From the NCBI GenBank assembly GCA_965240325.2, contig OZ251225.1, positions 2,790,001 through 2,854,000 on the forward strand: DNA of 64,000 nt. The letters are read 5' to 3'. The stretch is from Rebecca billardiae RCC1528 (taxonomy: Eukaryota; Haptophyta). Every line of letters starts with the position of its first letter. Position 1 is the first letter of the stretch. Position numbers and translations under genes: made by a program. Of this stretch, positions 19,928-29,591 are shown piece after piece. The notes under the pieces are model-generated. The model made no database searches. It worked only from the letters and a program-made list of their open reading frames with translations, and was not told the DNA's origin.

Positions 19928-21265
19928 TCACGACCCTTGCGCGTGAGCATCGTCCGAGACATAGCCGCGACGAGCCTCGCACGGGTGGATGCCATGCTCC
20001 ACCAGAGTCGGGATCTCGACGATCATGCTCATCGCAAAGAGCACCACGAAAGCGAGGTTGAGCTTGTTCTTGAGACGGCCAAGGCGGGCATACGCGCTCA
20101 CCATAACAACGAGGAGGGTGCCGCGCACCTGCAGCCTGGCGGCGACGGACTCAGTGACCTCGCAGTCGAGGCTCGCCTGCATAATGTACCTGCGCGCATG
20201 GGCGCAAAGCGAGGGAGCACATGCGCGGGTAAGCAATCACCTGGCGAGGCGAGTAGTGTAAGTGTTCCCCGGATCGGCGCCCATCTCCGCGCGCACCAGA
20301 AAATGCGTTGAATGCCGGGCAGGCACGAGAGCGAGATCGACATGACGATCATGTCCTTGTGCGTAGCGTAGTCCTTGCGCAGCGCGGCGCGGTACGCGAG
20401 GAGAAACGCAGCGAGCGTGTACGCTGACAGGCCGTACGTGGCGACCAGCCGCCGCGGCGAGAACTTAGACGGGTCCAGAATCATGGCACGCGTGTCGGTG
20501 AAGCATGCCGTGAGGACCATGGCCAGCATCGAGGCGAGGCCGCCGTATCGGCCGAGTACGCGATGCACCGAGCGACGCACGTCACCTTTCGTCGCGCCGC
20601 TGAAGATTTGCAGCATGGCGATGATCGTCCAGGCGAGACCGATGAAGGCGTGCACAGAGACGGTGGCGTGCATGCGGGGGCCAACAACGGCGTCTTGAAA
20701 CCTGCACGCGTGCGCGCACATTCCGCCCGGTCGAGTGGTCAGATGGCAAAGGTGATGCACGCTTCTGCGTTTCCGCAAAGTGGGACTTCGGGGGTTTAGA
20801 TCTGCGCGCTTACATGATGTTGTGGTACCACCGGCCCTCGGCGAAGAAGTAGTGGAACAGCGGCGCGAAGCCGCCAGTGCTTGCCAGCAGCACCAGTACC
20901 GCGCGCCACGAGTACGCGCGGCTGGCACGCCGTGAGGCGGCGATGCGGTCGTCGTGCTCCGCCGGGGGCTCGGCCATGGCGGAGGTGTACTTTTCGGCGT
21001 TCCCACTTTCAATCGCGAGCGGAACGTCGTCCTCGAGTGCTGGGCTCTCGCGGCCGTGCTTGCCGCGCGGCTGCGCAATGTCCTTGCCGAGCACCATGCC
21101 CGTGCCCGTGGTCACCTCTGCATGTGGCAGTGGCGGTGTCGGCGGCGGGGAGACGATGAGATTGGCCTCGATGGGGGGACTCGGCGAATGTGGACCTGCG
21201 TGCTGTGGCTCTTGCACGTGGCCATCCGCGTCGTCATCGGCCGTGTAGTGGGGCGTGTCCAGCAT
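19928..21265 (-). CDS. DUF2306-like multi-pass membrane protein
   Basis: Three exons (21265-20814, 20701-20297, 20189-19928) with phase-2 introns of 111 nt (GTAAGC...CAG) and 107 nt (GTGCGC...CAG) give 372 residues. The first ~120 residues are acidic and Pro-rich, probably cytosolic. Membrane segments follow: AVLVLLASTGGFAPLFHYF, VHAFIGLAWTIIAMLQIFSG, LASMLAMVLTACF, AYTLAAFLLAY, a segment at MIVMSISLSCL, and LNLAFVVLFAMSMIV. Conserved polar marks HAFIG, RRSVHRVLGRYGG and YATHKDMIVMS fit predicted membrane proteins of the DUF2306 type, which have paired His in helices. Function is unknown; a haem- or redox-related role has been guessed for such His-rich bundles but nothing here proves it. The start at 21265 is the first ATG in frame. 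Confidence 0.75.
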
Positions 21266-22150
21266 GGTGCGGGTGGTGTAGCTCGCCTTTTTGCTCAAGA
21301 CGATCGACGCGAGTTTCGGCACACGCCTTTCGAGTGGCGCGCTTGGCTCCACTCGCTCGTAAGCACCACGGCGAAGCGCGCGAAAAGAGCAGAAGCTTCG
21401 GCCATCCTTCTCCGCGGCGTCGATGGCTCATTCTCGTATGTGCTGCCAGTGCAGGGGCAGCCTGGGAGGGGGGACGGTATTCATCATGGCAGTACTACTA
21501 ATGCTTACAGTTTACTAAGAATAAGAGACGCACACAGCTCAGGCAGGCGAGATTCACCATCATGCAAGGGGTTTACTTTACGCTAATACTGCAGGCACGC
21601 AAAGTGCATCGTCGTCATATTCCGCAGAACATTCTTCCACGCACCAGGTGACCAGCGGGCGTTTTATTTAATGATGAGACCGGGGCATTCATGAAGGAGA
21701 GCGTGTGCATTGAGGGTCCCAAAATAGAGCACTTGTCATACGAGCCTGAAACTTGAACCGATATACAGTAGGACCATTGCGATAATAGAGCGCGGTGAAA
21801 ATCGTCGCTTAATACGCGACTCACGAGATAGTGATGAGCCGATCAATGGCAGTTAACTACTACACAATTCGGCGGTCGTGGGAATCGTCGCGAATAGTCA
21901 CATTGCATGGGCACAAACAGTCCCACGAGTTATTGAGTAACCGCAGCGGTTCAAGCGTGCCAATCAGCTCGCACGCGCGTGCGTTTTCGCGCGCTTCGTG
22001 ATTCCCGCGCAAAGCAAAACGCGTCTGCGTGGCGCAAATGGTGCCAATCAGCGGCGGCGCGTGTCGGCCACGGGATCCGGGACCGCTTTGTACAGCGCGC
22101 TTGCGTCCGGCCCCAGGCGGTTCTACCGCACGTACAGCACTCTAGCTAAC
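21266..22150. other. Intergenic region between divergent genes
   Basis: Holds the inverted copy E of the dispersed repeat (21507-21553) and AT-rich DNA. It serves as 5' flank for the DUF2306-like gene on one side and the NF-YA-like gene on the other. No open frame with domain character. Confidence 0.5.
21507..21553 (-). repeat. dispersed 42-bp repeat, copy E (inverted)
   Basis: The reverse complement begins TCTCGCCTGCCTGAGCTGTG and matches copies A and B almost perfectly over the full unit, through TAGTAAACTGTA. No partner arm lies next to it. Confidence 0.75.
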
Positions 22151-22669
22151 ATGGACGTGACGCGCACCAACGCGGGAGCGACGCTGCCGGCTTCGCGCAA
22201 GGCTGGGGATGGCCCGCCGCAGCAAGCAGTGGTACGGATTGCGTCTTCGGCCAAGGCCCGCACGGTCCTGGACTCGCAGGCTGAGCGCATCCTCAAGCGC
22301 CGTGCCTTCCGCCTCGGTGTGCGCGCGCTCGCGAATAAAATCGCCCTTGCGCCCTATGTGGTGAGCTCACGAAGGAACTCCGCACCCGCGCCTGCGCGCG
22401 TGCGAACCATACACACCGTCGCAGAGAAATACGGCGCGCCGACGAAGCGCGGTCACTCGTGGAACTACAAGTCTCGCCACATGCACGCGGTCGGAAGGCC
22501 GCGGGGAGGTACCGGCCGCTTCGTGAAGCGAACTGGTGCAATGGACAGCGAGGTTCCGACATCAAAGGATGCGCCGAGCTCGACCGATGTGACCGAGGGC
22601 TCGGAGAGCACGGTGGCGGCGACCCCAGAGCGTCGGTCTGAGGGAGCAACTCGCGACATCTCGTTGTGA
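22151..22669 (+). CDS. NF-YA (HAP2)-like CCAAT-binding factor subunit with long linker
   Basis: 172 residues from the ATG at 22151. Residues ~41-63 (AERILKRRAFRLGVRALANK) match the NF-YA A1 helix, which docks on the NF-YB/NF-YC histone-fold dimer. Residues ~106-124 (YKSRHMHAVGRPRGGTGRF) match the A2 element that inserts into the CCAAT minor groove; the SRHxHA and RPRGxxGRF signatures are clear. In most NF-YA proteins the A1-A2 linker is about ten residues. Here it is about 42. A donor-like GTGAGC inside the linker could mean an intron, but the only good acceptor (GTCGCAG) would break the frame, so the long linker is retained. The C-terminus is Ser/Thr/Glu-rich. It should act in the nucleus with NF-YB and NF-YC. 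Confidence 0.8.
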   Translation: MDVTRTNAGATLPASRKAGDGPPQQAVVRIASSAKARTVLDSQAERILKRRAFRLGVRALANKIALAPYVVSSRRNSAPAPARVRTIHTVAEKYGAPTKRGHSWNYKSRHMHAVGRPRGGTGRFVKRTGAMDSEVPTSKDAPSSTDVTEGSESTVAATPERRSEGATRDISL

Positions 22670-22967
22670 GCCTTGCGGCCATCTGGGTCATGGTTGCTCA
22701 CGGTCTCCTCGTCCTGCTACTCGAGCAACGAGGAATGACCACGCGGTGTTACTTATTGCGTGGATGGAAGCGTCGTTGAGCTCACTCGATGCTGGGCATG
22801 ACAACGAATACCCCAGAGCGCCGGTCTGAGGGGGCGAGCCGCGACAAGTCGTTGTGAGCGGGGCCGCCGGGGCGGCTGGGTCGTGGCTGCTCTGAATGGC
22901 TCCTCGTTCTGCTACTCGAGCAACGAGGAATGGTCATGTGGCGTTACTTATTGCGTGGACGGAAGCG
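22622..22967. repeat. Tandem duplication covering the end of the NF-YA-like gene
   Basis: Copy 1 (22622-22772) spans the last ~15 codons, the stop and ~100 bp of 3' flank. Copy 2 (22810-22967) repeats it at roughly 85% identity by eye. Copy 2 keeps the codons TPERRSEGASRDKSL and a stop, but it lies after the real stop. Each copy ends with a small hairpin-capable TCCTCG(T)...ACGAGGA segment. Confidence 0.85.
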
Positions 22968-24038
22968 CAGCCAAGCTTCATTACCAATCATCACTGTACA
23001 CTCGTCCTGTGCGAGTTTGTGCGCAACGAGGAATATGCTGATCATGATGCTGACGATGTCGACGTGTCGACGTGTCAATCAGGACGGATGGTAGTCTTAG
23101 GTAGTAGCTTAGCAGTCTTAATCAGCCCAGAGAGATTGGATGAGGGTATCCCACCTTTTGCTGTGCATATTACTAGCTACAGTGCCCCCCTTTCTGCTTA
23201 TTCAGATCAGCCTACACAGATCTTGAATGTAAGTCGCGTATACGCAGTCATACTGAGTCACTCGCGGTATTACAGTAAATACATTATTACAGACAGTGAG
23301 GACTTACGATTCAGCCGTCGCGCGCGGTCTGAGGACGAGTGACCGGAGGCGAGCAGGCTTCACCCCGCCAATATACAGGCAATCGCGGGCAATAACGAGC
23401 TGTCACGTTAAGAAACTGGGGCTTGCTATCTGCGGATCTGGCCTAGAAACTGAGACTAGCGATCCGGGCTGGTTCGCTGTACGCATAGTCACACTAAGAG
23501 AAACCGGGACTATGTCGTCGCGGCTGACGAGTGGTCCGCCGAGGCGCAGTGCCCGTGGGACCGGCGGCGCGCGGCCCGACTACGAGTACAGGCCAAGGAT
23601 TCCCGACTTCTCCTGATCGTGACTGACTCCTGGCCAGTGCACCGCAGCATCCATGCAACATCATGCCAGATTTGCTCCAAAATGGCCCAATTGTTTTTGT
23701 CGGCCTCGCCGGCCGGGCCTAAAGACTCAGCGGGGGGCTCAGCAGCACCCCTACTGTACTGCGCCTGCGCGGCGGGCGGACCTAGCAAAAATTAAACTGC
23801 TGAGACTCCGTAGGCGGTCGGGAGTACCGAACGGCTAAGAAAGCGAGACTGAGCCCTGAGCTAGATCGTCTCTGACTTCTTACTCCTGTATCATATTATT
23901 ATTGCGCCCGCGATTGCCTGTAACTCGTTGTGACCGAGCGGGGCGGCTGACGATTTAATATTCATCGGACTCACTCACTACAGCTACTCAGTTAGCTAGG
24001 CGACAACCAGTACTGTACCACACGTCGCGTCGTCATCG
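22670..24038. other. Intergenic region, no further gene recognised
   Basis: After the duplicated 3' end the DNA becomes AT-rich, with a GC patch around 23500-23760 that has short open frames only. No protein family was recognised. Confidence 0.5.
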
Positions 24039-27000
24039 TCACAGCGGCATGCTGCTGGTGGCCGAGTGTGGCTGGGGCCCGCCACCTTGCTGATATCCAT
24101 AGAATGCGGACGGGTCGTCCTGAGCGTACTGACCATCCTGGTCGGCGTGCGCGCCGCCGTCGCCATCGTCCTCCTGCGCGCCGTCCCCTTGATCCTCGGC
24201 GGCGAACGTCCGGCGCTGCGGCTGCTGCCAGATGGGCACGTACGGCTGCTCCGACTCGGCTGCGCCTCCCGGCTGCACGGCGCCGTCCGCTCCGTCTCCG
24301 CCGCCCTGGTCCGCGTGCTGCGGCGCAGGCTCCGCGGCTCTCGCGGGCGTGAAGATTTTGTACGCGGGCGCTGCCGGCCGCGGGGGCCGCGGGGGCAAGC
24401 CCGCGGGGTCCGGCGTGCCGCCACCGCCGTCGAGGCCCGGCGTGGGCGCATAGCGCGACGTGACGCGTCCCGACGCCGTCGGCGGCGTCCCGACCGTTCC
24501 GCCGCCCGGGTTGAGGGTGTCGACGTAGCTGCGGGGCGCGGGGGGCGGCGTGGCACAGCGGCGAGGGGCGCACGGGGTGAGGAGTGCGCGCGCCTCCGGC
24601 GCGCGCCGCTCGGCGCGCCGGTACGTACCGCGAGGTGCGCATGTGCGCTGCCGAGTACTTGTTGCCCGAGCCGCCGCCGCCACCGGGCGGGCCGGGCGGG
24701 CCCCGGCCGCCGATGCCTGCCGGCGTGGGCGGCCCGATGACCATCCCGTCGTCGCGCTCCCCTGGCGGCGCGGGGCCGGAGCGGGCGGCCAGGTCGGAGT
24801 CCGTCGGCGGCGGCGCCGTGTCCTGCGCGTTCTCCTTGAGCCACTCCTCCGCCGTCATGTTCTCAGGGATGTACGCCTGCGGAGGGCGCGCGGAGCGCGG
24901 CGCGGGCGGGTCCGGCGCACGCGCGGGTCGGTGGCCGCGTGCTCGCGCGCGTCGTCGGCGCAGGGTGCGGCTTGGCCGGGGCGGCGCGCGCGCGGGCGTA
25001 CCTTGCACTCCTCGTTGTACACGAACTTGACGTCATCCTCCAGCTGGCGGCTCGACTTGTCGCGGCGGAAGAGCCCGCTCATATTCCGGAAGAGTCCGGA
25101 GACGGCGCCCTTGACAACGCCGCTCCCCGCGCCGCCCTTGGAGCCGCCGCTGCCGTCGTCCAGGCTACCGCCCCCAAGCTGTTCCTGAGAGCCCTGCTGC
25201 TGCACCGGCGGCTGCTCGGGCGGCGTCTGAGCCCGAGGCTGCGGCTCGGGCTGCGGCTCGTACTGCGCGGGCTGGCCGGGCGGCGCCTGCGCCCGATCTG
25301 CGCCGCCGTAGTCGCTGCCGCCCCACTGCTGGCCATACGGCGCAGGATCGGCGCCGCTGCCGCCGCCGCCCGGCACCTGCGGCACGCCGCCGCCGTGTGG
25401 CGCGGCGCTGGGCTGCTGTGCGCCGTACTGCGCGCCGTACTGCGCGCCGTACTGCCCGGCCATCTGCGCGCCGCCGGGGGCGTACGGGTTGGGCTGCTGC
25501 TGCGTGTACGGGTTGGGCTGCTGCGCGTACATCGCGTCAGCCGCCGCGTGCTCCGCGGCGCCGGCGTGCGCCGCGCCTCCGCCGCCATGGCTGCCCATCG
25601 GGTGCGCGACCGCTGGTCCCGCGCCCGCGCCCGCCGCCGCGGTGTCGCCCTGCCGATCCGTGCTGAGCGCCGACGGCGGCAGCGGCGGCCGGTGGTGGCC
25701 GAGCGAGCCCTGCGAGAGTGCGGGCACGATGAAGTTGCCGTCGGAGCCCCCGCCGCCATGCTGCTGCTGCAGGGGGCCGGAGAGCTCAGAAATGGACGAG
25801 CGCGCGCTGCGCGGCCCGAGCGACCCGTAGTCGCTGCCCGGCCCGGCTCCCTGGCCCGCGTCCTGCGGCGCACGCGCCGAGCGCGCCAGAGCGACAAGGG
25901 GCGGAGGCGCGCAGGGGCGAGGCGGGTCAGCTTGGGCGGCGAGCGCGTCGGGGCAACCCCGTCGCCTCGCCCCCGCCACCGCGCGCCGCACGCAGCGCGC
26001 GCGACCACGACCACTGCGCCCGTCTCTGCGCACACCTGGTGTGCGGGCGTGCCCATCAGCTTGTGGATGCCGCGATCGACCGCTCCGAACAGGCCGGTGA
26101 GCGCGACGGAGGCGCGCGTGCGCTCCGGCTTCTTGTTGAGGTGCACGGCGGTGCGGCGGTGGAGCTCCTACTCGGCACAGGGCGGGTGCGGCGGGGCGGG
26201 TGGCGGGTGGGCGCCCGTCAGCCGTGCCGCAGCTCCGCGCGCCTCTCTCCGCGCCTCCCTTGCTCCTCCCCCGCCTCCGCCTCTCTCGTGATCTCGCTCG
26301 CGCGCGCGCGCGGGCGGCGAGCGGGTGGCCTCGTCTCTGCTGAGACTGGCCAGTGCGTGCGCAAGGCGTGCGCGGCGCGGCGCGCGGCGCCGCAGCCGCG
26401 CGCAGCACCTGCAGCTGCGCCACGAAGAGCGGGTTGAAGACTTCGCCCTTCATCGCTTTGAGCTCGGACAGCATGTGCTCGCAGTACTTGAGCGCCTTCT
26501 CCGCCTGCCCCACCTCGAGCAGCATGGCTGCCTTGAGCAGCTTGTATGCCTGCGCACGGCGAGGCGCGCGCGGAGCGGAGCAGACGCGGAGCGTGCGTCA
26601 GATGCGGGAAGCGGTGTGAGCGGGGCGGAGTCAGCGGGGCGGGCGAGGGATCGGCAGCCGAGGGCGGGCGCGGTCGAGCTGCGTGCGGTACACGTGCGGC
26701 TGCGGCGGCGCGGCAGACGCGCGCCCCGCGCACTCTCGCACGCCGCACCTGGAAGCTGGGCAGGTGCACGGCCGGCTTGGGGCGCGCCCTCGCCCACTCG
26801 TAAGCCTCGGTCCGCTGGATCGCGTCGACGTCCGCGGCGAACGAGGTGCGCGCGCGCTTGTGGTCGGCGCCGAGGAGGACGAGGCGCGTGGACGCGACGT
26901 CGACCGCGCCGAGGGGCAGGTCGGCGAGCAGGTAGCACACGTGCGCCGCCTCCGTCAGCCCGAGCTCCGACCACAGCTCGTCGGCCAGGCTGACCATCGT

Positions 27001-28417
27001 GTCCGTGTCGCCCGGCGTGCGGTTCGCCACCAGCACGCCCAGTGACTCCTGCCAGCGCTCGAGCGCGGCGGGCACGCCGCTGGAGCGCTCGCCGGTGTCC
27101 GGGTCGGGCGCGGCGCGGAACAGCTCGTGCGCCGAGCCGGCGAACTGGCTGTAGATCGTCTGCAGCGCCGAGCCCGGCGCGAAGTTGGTCCGGGCGAACG
27201 AGCCCATCACGTGCGTGTACGTCGGCGCGTCGACGTGCGAGGACAGTAGCAGCGCGTCCGCCCACAGGTGGTGCGCCATGGCGTGCTCGATGGCGGCGTG
27301 CCGCTCGCCGCGGAGCACGAGCTTCTCGAGCTCGAGCCCCGCGTGCCGCAGCTGCGCCTGCGACAGCGGCGGCGTGATCACCGGGCTCGTCTCGCGCACG
27401 TTCGTCCACGAGTCCTCCGCGGGCTGCGTGAGCAGCTCGACCGTCTTGGTGACGTCGTCGCCGACGCACGCGCCGTCCTGCTCGACGCACAGGCGGAGGA
27501 GCTCGAGCAGCGCGCGCCGCGCGGGCACGTTCGCGTCGTACCGGTCGCCCTGCACGCAGCGCGAGAGCTGCTCGTCAAGCACCTCGAGCACCTGCTCGCG
27601 CGGCGTCGACTTGGTGAGGGGCCCGGGGAAGGCGTCCAGTGCCTCGAAGCGCGCCGTGTGCCGCGTGAGCTGCGCGACAGGCATGAGCTGCACGGTCCCG
27701 CCCGCCCACGAGGCGTGGGTGCCCACCATCCGCGCGCGCGAGAAGCTGGTGACCAGGTGCCCGCCGAAGCCGAAGCACGCCACGGCGTGCGGCTTGTTCA
27801 GGAAGCTGAGCATGTCCACGCCCTCTGGCGCGCGCGCGCCCGGCTGCACGCCGAGCGCGCTCGGCTCGCGCGCCGTCTGCCTGTACGGTGGGTACGCGTC
27901 GAAGGAGGCCTGCGAATCCTGCAGCGCGCACGAGGGCACAGGGGGCGGCAGCCGCTGCTGCTGCGCCCACTCGTTTGCCTGCCACCCGTCGCTCGGCTGG
28001 GGCTGCGGCACCGATGGCTGCCCCAGGCTGTGCTCTTGCCACTGCGAGTCGGCAGGCGGCTGCATCGGATGCTGCGGCTGCGCAGGCGCGTGGCCGTTCG
28101 CGGCATAGCCGTACGTATCCTCGCCCGGCTGCTGCTGCTGCTGCTGCTCGTAGCCGCTGTACTCCTGCTGCTGCTCGTACCCCGGCTGCTGCTGCTGCTG
28201 CTGGTCGTAGCCGCTGTACTCCTGCTGCTGCTCGTACCCCGGCTGCTGCTGCTGCTGCGGCTGGTCGTAGCCGCTGTACTCCTGCTGCTGCTCGTACCCC
28301 GGCTGCTGCTGCTGCTGCGGCTGGTCGTAGCCGCTGTACTCCTGCTGCTGCTCGTACCCCGGCTGCTGCTGCTGCTGCTGCTCGTAGCCGCTGTACTCCT
28401 GCTGCTGCTCGTACCCC

Positions 28418-28451
<34 letters not shown>

Positions 28452-28573
28452 ACCCCGGCTGCTGCTGCTGCTGCTGCTGGTCGTAGCCGCTGTACTCCTG
28501 CTGCTGCTCGTACCCCGGCTGCTGCTGCTGCTGCTGCTCGTAGCCGCTGTACTCCTGCTGCTGCTCGTACCCC

Positions 28574-28607
<34 letters not shown>

Positions 28608-28753
28608 AGCCGCTGTACTCCTGCTGCTGCTCGTACCCCGGCTGCTGCTGCTGCTGCTGCTCGTAGCCGCTGTACTCCTGCTGCTGCTCGTACCCCGGCT
28701 GCTGCTGCTGCTGCTGGTCGTAGCCGCTGTACTCCTGCTGCTGCTCGTACCCC

Positions 28754-28796
<43 letters not shown>

Positions 28797-28885
28797 AGCC
28801 GCTGTACTCCTGCTGCTGCTCGTACCCCGGCTGCTGCTGCTGCTGCTGCTCGTAGCCGCTGTACTCCTGCTGCTGCTCGTACCCC

Positions 28886-28919
<34 letters not shown>

Positions 28920-28984
28920 ACCCCGGCTGCTGCTGCTGCTGCTGCTGGTCGTAGCCGCTGTACTCCTGCTGCTGCTCGTACCCC

Positions 28985-29026
<42 letters not shown>

Positions 29027-29119
29027 TAGCCGCTGTACTCCTGCTGCTGCTCGTACCCCGGCTGCTGCTGCTGCTGCTGCTGCTCGTAGCCGCTGTACTC
29101 CTGCTGCTGCTCGTACCCC

Positions 29120-29156
<37 letters not shown>

Positions 29157-29557
29157 AGCCGCTGTACTCCTGCTGCTGCTCGTACCCCGGCTGCTGCTGC
29201 TGCTGCTGCTCGTAGCCGCTGTACTCCTGCTGCTGCTCGTACCCCGGCTGCTGCTGCTGCTGCTGCTCGTAGCCGCTGTACTCCTGCTGCTGCTCGTACC
29301 CCGGCTGCTGCTGCTGCTGCTGGTCGTAGCCGCTGTACTCCTGCTGCTGCTCGTACCCCGGCTGCTGCTGCTGCTGCTGCTGCTCGTAGCCGCTGTACTC
29401 CTGCTGCTGCTCGTACCCCGGCTGCTGCTGCTGCTGCTGCTGCTGCGGCTGGTCGTAGCCGCTGTACTCCTGCTGCTGCTCGTACCCCGGCTGCTGCTGC
29501 TGCTGCTGCTGCTGCGGCTGGTCGTAGCCGCTGTACTCCTGCTGCTGCTCGTACCCC

Positions 29558-29591
<34 letters not shown>

